Shown in pieces: positions 1-9,118 of a stretch of 64,000 nt of DNA. The notes beneath the pieces were generated by a model, which was not told the origin of the DNA, did not search any database, and worked only from the letters and a program-made list of their open reading frames with translations. A program made the position numbers and the translations under genes. The DNA is from Verrucomicrobiaceae bacterium UBA1938 (GTDB lineage: Bacteria; Verrucomicrobiota; Verrucomicrobiia; Verrucomicrobiales; Verrucomicrobiaceae): the NCBI GenBank assembly GCA_002336895.1, contig DDFC01000010.1, forward strand, positions 228,240 through 292,239, written 5' to 3'. Position 1 is the stretch's first letter; each line of letters opens with the position of its first letter.

Positions 1-3000
1 TGTACTATTTCAACAACCTGACGGAGGGCGACTACCAGCTCTTCATCCCGCCCTCTGAATTCGCTGCAGGCAAGCCGCTCTTTGGCTGGCGCTCCCTGCC
101 CGGAAACGGAGGGGACAATGGCGTGGACGATGATCTGGATGAAAACGGAGTGGATGCTGATGATCCGTCCGTGACCGGCATCAGCAGCGGTTCCTTCAAT
201 CTGACTCCTGGAGAGGAGCCGACGGACTCCCTGGGCGAATTTGGCTACAACGCCTTCATGGATGACGCGAATGACGCGAACTCAGACCTGACAATCGACT
301 TTGGCTTCTTCCGCTTTGTGGGCGTGGGCAACATGGTCTTCATCGATGCCAACTACAACGGCCGCGCGGATGCGGGTGAAGGTGTGGGTGGAGTGACGGT
401 GGAGCTCTACCAGTCCACGGCGCTGATCCCGTTTGACGCACCTTTGGCCACAACGACGACAGCGTCAGACGGCTCCTATCTCTTCACAAATCTGAATCCG
501 GGCGGCTATTTTGTGAACATCCCGGCCTATCAGTTTAGCTTCGGCGGCCCGCTGCAGGGGTACGCCAGCGTGCTGGGTGCGCAAAACGGCGATGACAACA
601 CGGGTGAAGACGGAATTGACGACGGCAATCCGGATTACAACGGCATTCGCTCCGCTGTGCTTGACCTGAGCCCGACCAACGCGCCCACCGGCACCCAGGA
701 AGGCGGCTTCCAGGGCAGCAGCGACGACCTCGATGATGCAGCGATCAATCTCACCGTGGACTTTGGCTTCGTGCCACGAATCGGCGTGGGCAATGTGGTC
801 TTTAATGACACGAACAACGACGGCCTGCTGGATCCGAGCGTGGAGTACGGCATTGACAGCGTGACCGTGCAGCTGTGGAACACCACTGCTGGCGGTGCTG
901 ATGTGCTGGTGGGCACCTCCACAACCTATGGCGGTGGATTGTACAGCTTCAGCGTGGCCCCAGGCAGCTATTACGTGAAGGTCCCCTCCTTTAATTTCGT
1001 GGACGGCAGCACGCTGGCCAATCTGGTGCCTTCCCTGGGAACCACCTCAAGCGCAAGCGTGCCATCGAGCACGACAGGGGATGATGATGCCGGGCAGGAC
1101 GGATACACGCCTACCTCCGTGCTGGTGGACGGCGCCCGCACGGCGGTCTTCACCCTGCAGCCGAACAAGGAACCAACGGCTGACACGGACGAAACCGGCT
1201 ACTACAGCGAGTCTGACGACTATGATGACGCCAATGTGGATCTGACGGTGGATCTCGGCTTCACGATGAAGCCGCTCAGCGTGGGCAATCTCGTCTTCCG
1301 CGATGTGAACGGCAACGGTCATTACGACAGCGCTGACTTTGGCGTGTCCGGAGTGCAGGTGCGTCTCTTTAATGTGGGTGACAATCCGAACAGCGCCACA
1401 CCTGTGATGCAGACGACGACCGGGCTGGACGGCAGCTTCCTGCTGAACACCTACACGGAAGGCCAGTATTACCTCAACATCCCGGCCACGGAGTTTGCCA
1501 GCGGACATCCGCTTTATGGAACGACATCGGCGCCAGGTTTTGGTGGTGATGACGGTCTGGATGATGACGCGGATGAAAACGGCATTGATGCGGCCAATCC
1601 TGCCAGCACGGGAGTCAACTCCAGCGCCTTCACCCTGGCTTATGGTGCGGAGCCCCTGGCAGACACCGGTGAGAGCGGATACATGAGCTCCATGGATCAG
1701 TATAATGATGCGGATGTGAACCTCACCATCGACCTGGGCTTCACCGGCGGCACGCTGCCGACGCTGATGAGCATCGGCAATCTCGTCTTCAATGACGCCA
1801 ACAACAATGGCGTGGCGGACTCTGGCGAAGGCGTGCCAGGCGTGTGGATGCTGCTGTATGCCGGCACGGGCACGGCGGGCTCCAGCAGCTACATCCGCAG
1901 CACCGTGACGGATGCCAATGGAACCTACATCTTCACCAATCTAAGCCCGGGCACCTACACAGTCCATGTGGCTGCGGACAACTTCAAGGCCTCCATCAGC
2001 ATCAACGGAGGGCCTGTGGGACCGGGGCCGCTGTACCACATGATCTCCCTGCGTGGCAATCAGACCACGACGGACGACAACCTGGGCGAGGACGGCATTG
2101 ATGCACAGAACCCCGAGCAGGTGGGCATCACATCCTCTCCCGTCACACTGGCAGCCGGTGCTGCACCGACGGGCGCTCAGGAGGGCGGCTTCCAGGGCAG
2201 CACTGACGATGGCAATGACAGCAATGTGGATCTGACGATCGACTTCGGCTTTGGCAAACGCCTCGGCGTGGGCAACCTCGTCTTCCGAGATGCGAATGCC
2301 GACGGCATCTACCAAAGCAGCTCTGACGTTGGACTCTCAGGGGTGGCCCTGGAGCTGGTGTACAACGACGGAGCCAATGCGGCAAACACAGTGGTGGGCA
2401 CAACGACCACGGACGCGAACGGCAGGTATGTTTTGTACGGACCGCCGGCCATCGCTCCGCAGACATACTTTGTTCGCATCCCTGCCACTCAGTTCACCAC
2501 CAGTTCGGTGCTGAACTATCTGGTGCCTTCCGCGCAGACCAACACCGGCAGTGATGACAACACCAATCAGAATGCACTGCCTGCCACCAGCCCGAATGTG
2601 ACCGGGGTGAGCACCGCGGCATTCTCTCTTGCCGCCGGCACCCTGCCCACGGATGTGGACGGTCGCGAAACTGGCTACGACAAGACGAGCGACAACGACG
2701 ACGACTCTGACAACGACCTGACGATCGACCTGGGACTGAAGGCCAAGGCCATCGCCGTGGGCAATCTCGTCTTCAACGATGTGAACAACACCGGTACGTT
2801 TGAGTCCGGAATCGACCTGCCTGTGGCCGGTGTGACGGTGCAGCTCTTCCAGCAGGCGCAGGCCGTGACGGACACGCCAGTGTCCCAGGCCGTCACGGAT
2901 GCGGACGGCAGCTACATGCTTTATGCCACCTCCCCGGCAGCCTATTACGTGTACATTCCTGCCAGCATGTTTGGCGCGGGAGCGCCGCTGGAAGGAATGA

Positions 3001-4598
3001 GCTCCGTGATTGGTTCCGGCAACGTCGTGTCCACCAGCAACGTGGACACGAGCAAGGATGACCGGTTTGACGAAAACGGCATCGACTCCACCCTGCCTTC
3101 CTCCACGGGCATCTCCACGGGCATCATCAATCTGGCCTATGGCGCCATGCCGCTGAACAGCAGTGTGACGGCCAGCTACGGCGAGAACGGGTACAACAGT
3201 TTCATGGATGACGCCGCGGATGACTCCGGCATCATGACGGTGGACTTTGGCTTCGTGGCGGGTGCTGGCTCACCGGCCGCAGAGGTGGTGACGCGCAATC
3301 TGGCGCTGAACCCGGGCACGGTGACGTCTCCCAATACTTTCACCACATGGCAGACGCAGAACAGCCTGAGCGGGCTGAATGCACCGAACGATGACCCGGA
3401 TGCGGACGGGCAGACAAATCTGCTGGAGTACGCACTGGGCACTGCCGGAGACAGCGGCTTGGGAGCCGCCCGCTTCAAGCTGGTGAACAACGGCACCACC
3501 GGTGCCATCGACGCTCTGCTGACACGTCCGGTGGGCTCACGCACGGACCTGCACTTCTATCTGGAAGGCAGTGCGGATCTGAGCACGTGGAGCACCCTGA
3601 CCCTGACACCCACGAGCACGACGAACACTGACCAGACTGAAACGCTGCGCTACAGCCAGGTGGACTCCGCCTTCAGCGGTGCCACGCGCGGATTCCTCCG
3701 TATCAAGGTCACGCTGGATGCCAATCTGGATGGTACGCCTGAGGCCACGACCACCACGGGTGCGCTGGGCTGGGCACGCATGAGCTTTGCCGCAGGCCGC
3801 CAGTCTCTCGCCATGCCGCTGCTGCAGGCCGCTGTCTTCACCGGCAAGGTCAGCTCTGTGAGCGGCAGCACACTGACTCTTGCCCTCAGTGGAGACATAC
3901 GCACACAGCTGCTGAGTGGCGTGAGCTACTATGCCGAAGTGCTGGACGGCACGCTGGCGGGCCGCACCTATGAAGTGGACAGCATGGCCTCCACGGGCGG
4001 CACTCTGGTGCTGGGCAGCGGCGCAGACAGCGCGCTGACGGGCGCACGCATCCGCATCCGTCCGCACTGGACGCTGGGCGCCCTGGTGCCGGTGGGCAGT
4101 CTGCAGGCTGCGGCCACGGAGGATGAGGCAGACCGCGTGATGTTCTTTGACAGTGCCAGCTCCCAGTTCCAGGTCGACTGGCTGCACAGCGCCGCCAGCG
4201 GCACGCCACAGTGGGTGCGGGATGGAGATGCCTCTCTGGCGAATGACGGCACACGCCTGGTGCCGCCGCAGGCGGGCCTGCTGCTGCAGGTGCGCAGCAC
4301 CGCTGCCACGCTGACCTTCATCGGTGAGGTGCGCGCTGTGGCGCTCGCGCTGCCGCAGGCCAGCGGCACGACGCTGCGCGGCACCGGCCTGGCCGTGCCG
4401 CAGGCTCCGGGCGCGCTGCCCTTCAGCACGGGCTCGCGTATCCGTGTCTGGACTGGTGATGCAGATCCCGGCACGGCGTCGTATCTGAACTACCTGCTCA
4501 ATCCGTCGTCCGAATGGGTGGATGAAACGACCGGTGCCGATGTGACGCAGCAGCCGCTGCTGGATGCCTTCCGCGCGTTCTTTCTGGTGAAGCCATAA
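1..4598 (+). CDS. SdrD B-like multi-repeat surface protein, 5' partial
   Basis: The gene enters the window already in frame: codons read open from base 3, so the true start lies upstream. Six complete copies of a Cna-B/SdrD-B-type module begin near nt 318, 781, 1276, 1768, 2263 and 2752, a period of about 490 nt, after a partial copy. Each opens with VGNLVFxDxNxxG, an Asp/Asn loop typical of calcium-binding SdrD-B domains, and ends in an acidic stretch closing with DLTIDFGF. After nt 3260 comes a linker with DPDADGQTNLLEYALG, a beta-rich domain, and a tail resembling the verrucomicrobial TIGR02597 family (RIRVWTGDADPGTASYLNYL). No LPXTG motif or C-terminal membrane anchor is visible. Likely a secreted or surface-attached adhesin; the ligand is unknown. 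Confidence 0.88.
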   Translation, partial: YYFNNLTEGDYQLFIPPSEFAAGKPLFGWRSLPGNGGDNGVDDDLDENGVDADDPSVTGISSGSFNLTPGEEPTDSLGEFGYNAFMDDANDANSDLTIDFGFFRFVGVGNMVFIDANYNGRADAGEGVGGVTVELYQSTALIPFDAPLATTTTASDGSYLFTNLNPGGYFVNIPAYQFSFGGPLQGYASVLGAQNGDDNTGEDGIDDGNPDYNGIRSAVLDLSPTNAPTGTQEGGFQGSSDDLDDAAINLTVDFGFVPRIGVGNVVFNDTNNDGLLDPSVEYGIDSVTVQLWNTTAGGADVLVGTSTTYGGGLYSFSVAPGSYYVKVPSFNFVDGSTLANLVPSLGTTSSASVPSSTTGDDDAGQDGYTPTSVLVDGARTAVFTLQPNKEPTADTDETGYYSESDDYDDANVDLTVDLGFTMKPLSVGNLVFRDVNGNGHYDSADFGVSGVQVRLFNVGDNPNSATPVMQTTTGLDGSFLLNTYTEGQYYLNIPATEFASGHPLYGTTSAPGFGGDDGLDDDADENGIDAANPASTGVNSSAFTLAYGAEPLADTGESGYMSSMDQYNDADVNLTIDLGFTGGTLPTLMSIGNLVFNDANNNGVADSGEGVPGVWMLLYAGTGTAGSSSYIRSTVTDANGTYIFTNLSPGTYTVHVAADNFKASISINGGPVGPGPLYHMISLRGNQTTTDDNLGEDGIDAQNPEQVGITSSPVTLAAGAAPTGAQEGGFQGSTDDGNDSNVDLTIDFGFGKRLGVGNLVFRDANADGIYQSSSDVGLSGVALELVYNDGANAANTVVGTTTTDANGRYVLYGPPAIAPQTYFVRIPATQFTTSSVLNYLVPSAQTNTGSDDNTNQNALPATSPNVTGVSTAAFSLAAGTLPTDVDGRETGYDKTSDNDDDSDNDLTIDLGLKAKAIAVGNLVFNDVNNTGTFESGIDLPVAGVTVQLFQQAQAVTDTPVSQAVTDADGSYMLYATSPAAYYVYIPASMFGAGAPLEGMSSVIGSGNVVSTSNVDTSKDDRFDENGIDSTLPSSTGISTGIINLAYGAMPLNSSVTASYGENGYNSFMDDAADDSGIMTVDFGFVAGAGSPAAEVVTRNLALNPGTVTSPNTFTTWQTQNSLSGLNAPNDDPDADGQTNLLEYALGTAGDSGLGAARFKLVNNGTTGAIDALLTRPVGSRTDLHFYLEGSADLSTWSTLTLTPTSTTNTDQTETLRYSQVDSAFSGATRGFLRIKVTLDANLDGTPEATTTTGALGWARMSFAAGRQSLAMPLLQAAVFTGKVSSVSGSTLTLALSGDIRTQLLSGVSYYAEVLDGTLAGRTYEVDSMASTGGTLVLGSGADSALTGARIRIRPHWTLGALVPVGSLQAAATEDEADRVMFFDSASSQFQVDWLHSAASGTPQWVRDGDASLANDGTRLVPPQAGLLLQVRSTAATLTFIGEVRAVALALPQASGTTLRGTGLAVPQAPGALPFSTGSRIRVWTGDADPGTASYLNYLLNPSSEWVDETTGADVTQQPLLDAFRAFFLVKP

Positions 4599-4710
4599 GC
4601 TTGGAGGGGGGGCTTGCCCGGGTGCCGTGGAAGAGTGTTCAAAAATTTAACTGCAAAGTTCAAGCTCTCCCACGTTGCATTTCGACGGAGCGGCAGCATT
4701 GCTGCCGGGC

Positions 4711-5337
4711 ATGATGCCACGCCGTCTGCTTACTTTTCTCGCGCTCAGTCTTGTCAGCTGCAATACGGTGCAGAACACCGGCACCAGTGCTTTTCATTAC
4801 AGCCGCCGGTTTGTGACTCATGAGATCCCGCGTGCTTCGCGCTTTGTGTGGAAGGGGGTCACGGGGCTGTTCGGGCAGAATGATGGCTCTTTCTGGTATG
4901 CGGATGACATGCGGGGCCGGCCCAGCGTGGTGATCAATCTGAGCGAGCAGATGGTCTATCTCTTCAAAGGCGGGCAGCTCGCGGGCGGGTCCCCCATCTC
5001 CTCGGGCGCGGAGGGCTACGATACGCGGCCTGGCAGGTACGGCGTCATTGAAAAGGACATCGACCACAAGTCCTCGATCTACGGCGACTACGAGGACTAT
5101 CAGGGCAATGTGATCATGCAAAACATCAACAACCGGGTGGACCCGCGTCCGCCGGGCACGCGCTTTGAGGGGGCCAAGATGTTTTACTTCATGCGCATCT
5201 ATGGTGGCGTGGGCATGCACCAGGGCTACCTGCCGGGGTATCCGGCCTCACATGGCTGCATCCGCCTGCCTGGGCACATGGCGGAGAAGTTTTACCGCGA
5301 GGTGCGGGTAGGCACACCGGTGGAAGTGGTGCCCTAG
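4711..5337 (+). CDS. L,D-transpeptidase (YkuD) lipoprotein
   Basis: A 208-residue protein starting MMPRRLLTFLALSLVSC, a lipoprotein signal with a lipobox-like Cys at residue 17. The YkuD catalytic motif SHGCIRLP is near the C-terminus (catalytic Cys about residue 183, with the His just before it). This family makes 3-3 peptidoglycan cross-links or attaches proteins to peptidoglycan, acting in the periplasm. An upstream in-frame ATG at 4675 would put charged and unrelated residues before the signal, so 4711 is preferred. A second YkuD protein lies at 24645-25448. Confidence 0.85.
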   Translation: MMPRRLLTFLALSLVSCNTVQNTGTSAFHYSRRFVTHEIPRASRFVWKGVTGLFGQNDGSFWYADDMRGRPSVVINLSEQMVYLFKGGQLAGGSPISSGAEGYDTRPGRYGVIEKDIDHKSSIYGDYEDYQGNVIMQNINNRVDPRPPGTRFEGAKMFYFMRIYGGVGMHQGYLPGYPASHGCIRLPGHMAEKFYREVRVGTPVEVVP

Positions 5338-5391
5338 GAGGGGCGAAAAATTACTATTTAACCATAGATGTGGCCGTGCTATGTTGTACTC

Positions 5392-5811
5392 ATGGCTACT
5401 CTTTCCATCAAGCTGCGGGGGCGGATTCTCACCGCCTACGACAAAGGGGACAGCACGCGGGATGCAATCGCTGAGCGCTTCAATGTCTCCCTCGGCATGG
5501 TCAAAAAGCTGCTGCAACAGCGGCGGCATACTGGAAGCATCGAGCCCAGGCACCATCTGGCAGGGCGCAAGAAGCTGATCCAGGACAAGCACCGGGACAA
5601 GATGCGCCAGCTGCTGGAGCGCAAACCTGGCCTGACGCTGGCAGAGCTGCGAACGGCCCTGAGACTGAAATGCACCCTGCCGGCCATTCACTATGTGCTG
5701 GCGGACATGGGGCTCACGCGGAAGGACAGGAAGTCGGCGGCTGCCCCCAAGAAGGCCCGTCCGGCGGCCAAGCGGGCCGCTTTTTCCAAGAGCAAGCGCA
5801 AGGCGCGCTGA
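5392..5811 (+). CDS. Orphan IS630-type HTH protein with basic tail
   Basis: A 139-residue protein. Residues 5-60 form a helix-turn-helix like the N-terminus of IS630-family transposases (RDAIAERFNVSLGMVKKLLQ). A second winged-helix-like segment follows at 65-110 (GLTLAELRTAL then AIHYVLADMGLTRK). There is no DDE catalytic ORF downstream and no terminal inverted repeats were seen around it. The last 25 residues are Lys/Arg/Ala-rich, like histone-H1-type or nucleoid-associated tails. It is either the leftover first half of an insertion sequence or a domesticated DNA-binding protein. ATG 5392 is preferred over 5368 because the HTH follows at once. Confidence 0.65.
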   Translation: MATLSIKLRGRILTAYDKGDSTRDAIAERFNVSLGMVKKLLQQRRHTGSIEPRHHLAGRKKLIQDKHRDKMRQLLERKPGLTLAELRTALRLKCTLPAIHYVLADMGLTRKDRKSAAAPKKARPAAKRAAFSKSKRKAR

Positions 5812-5887
5812 GAAGCTGATGCGTGCGACCGTGCAGGTTTGTGCACGGCGGGCTTGGAATCCCTCCATGGCATGCTCTTATGAGGGC

Positions 5888-6232
5888 ATGAACTGGCCTG
5901 TGATCAAAGCCGTGGCACTGCTGCTGACCTCCAATATTTTCATGACCTTCGCCTGGTACGGGCACCTGAAGGATCTGAAGTCCAAGCCCTGGTTCATCGC
6001 CGCATTCATCAGCTGGGGAATCGCGTTTTTTGAATACATGTTTCAGGTGCCGGCCAACCGCATCGGCAGCACGGCGATGACACTGCCACAGCTCAAGATC
6101 ATCCAGGAGGTGATCACCCTGACGGTCTTTGTGCCGTTCGCGGTATATTACATGAAGGAGTCTCCGAGATGGGATTTCCTCTGGGCGGGTCTGTGCATGT
6201 GCGGAGCTGTGTATTTCATTTTCCGGAAGTGA
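5888..6232 (+). CDS. DMT/DUF486-family membrane protein
   Basis: About 114 residues with four hydrophobic segments. It matches the DUF486 (DMT superfamily) pattern: an N-terminal helix with FMTFAWYGHLK, then WGIAFFEYMFQVPANRIG, then AVYYMKE and a final helix ending VYFIFRK. The family is assumed to be a small transporter-like membrane protein; no substrate is established. An alternative in-frame ATG is at 5867. The longer upstream reading overlaps the preceding gene and is unlikely. Confidence 0.75.
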   Translation: MNWPVIKAVALLLTSNIFMTFAWYGHLKDLKSKPWFIAAFISWGIAFFEYMFQVPANRIGSTAMTLPQLKIIQEVITLTVFVPFAVYYMKESPRWDFLWAGLCMCGAVYFIFRK

Positions 6233-6342
6233 ACAGTCTGCGAGTAAACAGTGAATGGCATCAGGCCTTGTTGAGAAGGGGATCAAGAGCACTGTTCCCG
6301 CAGGCGGTACCAAGCTAACTTTACAGTCGTTACATTACCGGC

Positions 6343-6585
6343 ATGAAATCTGAAAACCCGCGCCCCAAGCCAGGGCCTTTTCGTGCCTGCCTGCGGGCTG
6401 TGGGTGATCTTATGGAATTCATTCATAATGATCTGCATGTCGCACTCTTTGGCTGGGCAGGGGCCTGTCTGGGGGCTGTGCTTAGCCTGGGCTACTACCG
6501 TCCCAGCTCCAGTTCGTGGGAGGCTATTGGCATCGGATATGTCGCTTTTCTGGCTCTCGTGGTGGTGTGGAGTGTTTGTGGATAA
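6343..6585 (+). CDS. Small hypothetical membrane protein
   Basis: 80 residues, family not recognised. A basic and proline-rich N-terminus (about 20 residues) is followed by two probable membrane helices (ALFGWAGACLGAVLSLGY and GIGYVAFLALVVVWSV). It lies in the same direction as both neighbours. The stop codon falls inside a sequence identical to a DnaA box (TGTGGATAA, 6577-6585), which may be chance. Confidence 0.5.
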   Translation: MKSENPRPKPGPFRACLRAVGDLMEFIHNDLHVALFGWAGACLGAVLSLGYYRPSSSSWEAIGIGYVAFLALVVVWSVCG

Positions 6586-6596
6586 TGCTCACAACT

Positions 6597-6626
6597 TGTT
6601 CACATGTTCACAATTTAAATTGTGAA
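6597..6626. promoter_or_regulatory. Operator-like palindrome and tandem TGTTCACA
   Basis: The octamer TGTTCACA occurs twice in tandem (6597-6604 and 6605-6612). The second copy runs into a perfect 20-bp palindrome, TTCACAATTTAAATTGTGAA (6607-6626). It sits 37 nt before the start of the HExxH membrane protein at 6663, in a locally AT-rich stretch of an otherwise GC-rich region. This is the geometry of a dimeric regulator site; the regulator is unknown. Confidence 0.5.
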
Positions 6627-6662
6627 GATGTTTAATAAAGGTTAAATAACTCCATTCTTCCC

Positions 6663-7475
6663 ATGTCCACTGCGAACACCCGCAGACATCTCCATGAAAC
6701 TCGCAACCGCCCCTCCGGAATCAACAATCGGAAGGACGTGCAGCATGATCGTTTCCTGCTGCTGATGAAGCGCTGGATCGGCGGTGCGGTGCTGGCACCG
6801 GCGTGTTTTGTGACCGCCATCACCCTGATCATCATGCTCTGGCGTGCGGTGGCGCGGATGGGGTTTCTTCGTTCAGAGGAGTTCATTTTCTTCGCCTTTG
6901 GCGGTGTGCTGTGGGCGGTGGCCTACCTGGCGGGAGTGCGGCCGGTCACGGCCTATGTCTTTGGCCATGAGCTCAGCCACCTCTTCACCGCCCGGTTGTT
7001 TGGCGGGCGTATTTTCGGCTGGGATTACAGTGCCGAAGGCGGCTATGTGGAGACGGACAAATCGAATACCTGGATCACCCTGGCTCCCTACCTGATCCCG
7101 TTTTACACGCTGGTCATCATGCTGCTTTTCGGCATCCTGGGGCTGGCGCTGGACATGCAGCAGGCCCACGATCTTCACCTGTGGAAGCTCACGGTGCATC
7201 TCAAACCCAGCCGGCTGCTTTACGCGCTGGTGGGGTTCACGTGGTGGTTTCACGCCACCTACACCGTGAAGACAGTGGTGGCGGAGCAGGGGGACCTTAA
7301 GCGGAATGGGGAGTTCTTCTCCATGATGCTCATTTTCCTGATCAATGCCTTCCTGCTGATCGCGCTGTTCCTGGCCTCATCGCCCTCGCCGGGGCTGGGC
7401 TTCATGGAGGTGGCGCGCTGCTGGTGGTCTGTCGCCACGGGGATCCTGGGCTGGCTGTGGCATCTGGTGTTTTGA
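6663..7475 (+). CDS. M50-like HExxH membrane protein
   Basis: 270 residues with about six membrane helices. The motif GHELSHLFTA (His102, Glu103, His106) lies next to a helix, as in M50 (site-2-protease-type) zinc metalloproteases, followed by GYVETDKSNTWITLAPYLIPFY. The usual second M50 motif (NxxPxxxxDG) is not clearly present, so the third zinc ligand is uncertain and the protein may be a divergent or non-canonical member. The N-terminal 30 residues are polar and could be trimmed if translation starts later. A palindromic operator-like site lies just upstream. Confidence 0.6.
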   Translation: MSTANTRRHLHETRNRPSGINNRKDVQHDRFLLLMKRWIGGAVLAPACFVTAITLIIMLWRAVARMGFLRSEEFIFFAFGGVLWAVAYLAGVRPVTAYVFGHELSHLFTARLFGGRIFGWDYSAEGGYVETDKSNTWITLAPYLIPFYTLVIMLLFGILGLALDMQQAHDLHLWKLTVHLKPSRLLYALVGFTWWFHATYTVKTVVAEQGDLKRNGEFFSMMLIFLINAFLLIALFLASSPSPGLGFMEVARCWWSVATGILGWLWHLVF

Positions 7476-7525
7476 GTCCGGCCTCGGCTGGACTTTCCTC
7501 GTATCCCAGTCCATGACAGTGCGCC

Positions 7526-8869
7526 ATGCCTGAAGACGCCGATGTCCTTTCCGTGACCCAGCTCACGCGCGAAATCCGCGACGTGCTGGAAGGCCACATC
7601 GGCAGCGTCTGGGTGGAGGGGGAGATCAGCAACCACCGCCTGCAGTCCTCAGGGCACCAGTACTTCACGCTCAAGGATGCCGGGGCGCAGCTATCCTGTG
7701 TGATGTTTCGTGGCGCGGCGGCGCGCACCAGCGTGCGCATTCAGGACGGCGCCCTGATGCAGGTGTATGGGGAGATCAGCGTGTACGAGCCGCGCGGGCA
7801 GTATCAGATGGTCGTCAAACAGGTGCAGGTGAAGGGGAAGGGCACGCTGCAGGAGCGCTTTGAGGCGCTGAAGCGCCGCCTGCATGCGGAGGGGCTCTTT
7901 GATCCGGAACGCAAGCGCGCCGTGCCGCGATTCCCCCGCGTGGTGGCGCTCGTCACTTCGCCCACCGGCGCGGCCATCCAGGACATGCTGAACATCCTCA
8001 CGCGTCGTGCTCCCTGGGTTCGGGTGCTCGTCTTTCCCGTGCGCGTGCAGGGGCAGGGGGCCGAGCTGGAGATCGTGCGCGCCCTGCGCGTGCTGGGCGC
8101 CGCGGAAGATTTTGGCCTGCCGGTGCCGGATACCATCGTGGTGGGCCGTGGCGGCGGCAGCCTGGAGGACATGTGGTGCTTCAATGAGGAGGTGCTGGCT
8201 CGGGCCATCGCCGAGTGCCCCATCCCCATCATCTCAGCCGTGGGGCATGAGATTGATTTCACCATCGCCGACTTTGTGGCGGATTTGCGTGCGCCCACGC
8301 CGAGTGCTGCTGCCGAATTGCTGGCCCCGGACAGCGCCGAGTTGCAGCGGTATTTTGATGGCATCGCCCGCACGCTGAGCACGCGCGTGACCACCGTGCT
8401 GGAGCATCAGCAGCAGGTGCTGGAGCTCACGGCCAAAGGAGCGCTGCGTCATGCGCCGGACCGCCTCATCCAGCAGGCAGAGCAGGGGATCGACGACCAC
8501 GAGTCACGCCTGCGTGAGGCCGTGCGTGAGCAACTCCGTGCCTGGGCGGACGATCTCTCTCAGAAGCAGCAGGTGCTCGCCGCGCATCACCCGCGTGTGC
8601 AACTCACCGAGGCCGTGCACCGTGCGGAGACCTGTGCGCACCGCCTGCAGCAGGGCTTGCTTCATCGGCTGGATCGTCTGGCCGATCGCCTGCAATCCCG
8701 TGGCGAACTGCTCCGGCACATCGGCCCGGAAGCCGTGCTCGCACGCGGCTTTTCCTACACCACCAATGCCGAGGGCAAAGTGCTCAAAGACGCCGCTGAA
8801 GTGAAGCCGGGGGATGAGCTGATGACGCGGCTGGCGCAGGGGGCGGTGAGGAGTGTGGCGAAAGGCTAA
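7526..8869 (+). CDS. xseA: Exodeoxyribonuclease VII large subunit
   Basis: 447 residues, normal length for XseA. It has an N-terminal OB fold (VWVEGEISNHRLQSSGHQYF), the conserved core with FPRVVALVTSPTGAAIQDML and VVGRGGGSLEDMWCFNEE, then SAVGHEIDFTIADFVADLRAPTPSAAAE and a long coiled-coil C-terminus. It degrades single-stranded DNA to oligonucleotides in complex with XseB. No xseB reading frame follows it, so the small subunit must be encoded elsewhere. It starts 51 nt after the preceding gene. Confidence 0.95.
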   Translation: MPEDADVLSVTQLTREIRDVLEGHIGSVWVEGEISNHRLQSSGHQYFTLKDAGAQLSCVMFRGAAARTSVRIQDGALMQVYGEISVYEPRGQYQMVVKQVQVKGKGTLQERFEALKRRLHAEGLFDPERKRAVPRFPRVVALVTSPTGAAIQDMLNILTRRAPWVRVLVFPVRVQGQGAELEIVRALRVLGAAEDFGLPVPDTIVVGRGGGSLEDMWCFNEEVLARAIAECPIPIISAVGHEIDFTIADFVADLRAPTPSAAAELLAPDSAELQRYFDGIARTLSTRVTTVLEHQQQVLELTAKGALRHAPDRLIQQAEQGIDDHESRLREAVREQLRAWADDLSQKQQVLAAHHPRVQLTEAVHRAETCAHRLQQGLLHRLDRLADRLQSRGELLRHIGPEAVLARGFSYTTNAEGKVLKDAAEVKPGDELMTRLAQGAVRSVAKG

Positions 8870-8879
8870 GAGGCGTTTT

Positions 8880-9062
8880 CGAAACTCGCGGCAGCGTTTT
8901 GGAACCGGAGCGTAGCGGAGATAGACAGCCGAAGGCTGCCCGAAGGGTGAGCGAAGCGAATCAATGCGCCGATCCTCCGGCGCTTTTGAACGTTGTATGG
9001 CCTGCGAAAAGCTCCAGAGGGCTGGAGCGCTCCAGGACGCTCTCGCGTTCTTTCGCAGGCGG
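8880..9062. repeat. Structured intergenic repeat with 10-bp stem
   Basis: After xseA there is non-coding sequence rich in short inverted repeats. GCCTGCGAAA (9000-9009) pairs with TTTCGCAGGC (9051-9060). Inside the loop is a perfect palindrome, CTGGAGCGCTCCAG (9022-9035). The stem sequence TTTCGCAGGC recurs at about 36458 and 59941, which marks this as one member of a dispersed family. The stretch 8890-8970 is made of repeated GAAGG/GCGAAG words. Confidence 0.55.
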
Positions 9063-9108
9063 CACCTGTCTCTGCATGTCCTCAGAAGATTTGGCCCATT
9101 CACTGCGT

Positions 9109-9113
9109 AGGAG
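9109..9113 (+). promoter_or_regulatory. Shine-Dalgarno for the DUF1501 gene
   Basis: The sequence TAGGAGGTACCATG carries GGAGG with five bases before ATG 9119. It is one of the few strong ribosome binding sites in the window. It decides the start at 9119 over the in-frame upstream candidate at 8993, which would read through the repeat. Confidence 0.75.
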
Positions 9114-9118
9114 GTACC

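Noticed and set aside
5341..5820. Complete IS630 element
   Set aside because: Only the HTH part is present. No DDE domain, terminal inverted repeats or TA target duplication were seen.
6577..6662. Possible replication origin (perfect DnaA box and AT-rich stretch)
   Set aside because: Only a single perfect DnaA box was seen, with no cluster and no dnaA, dnaN or gidA genes nearby.
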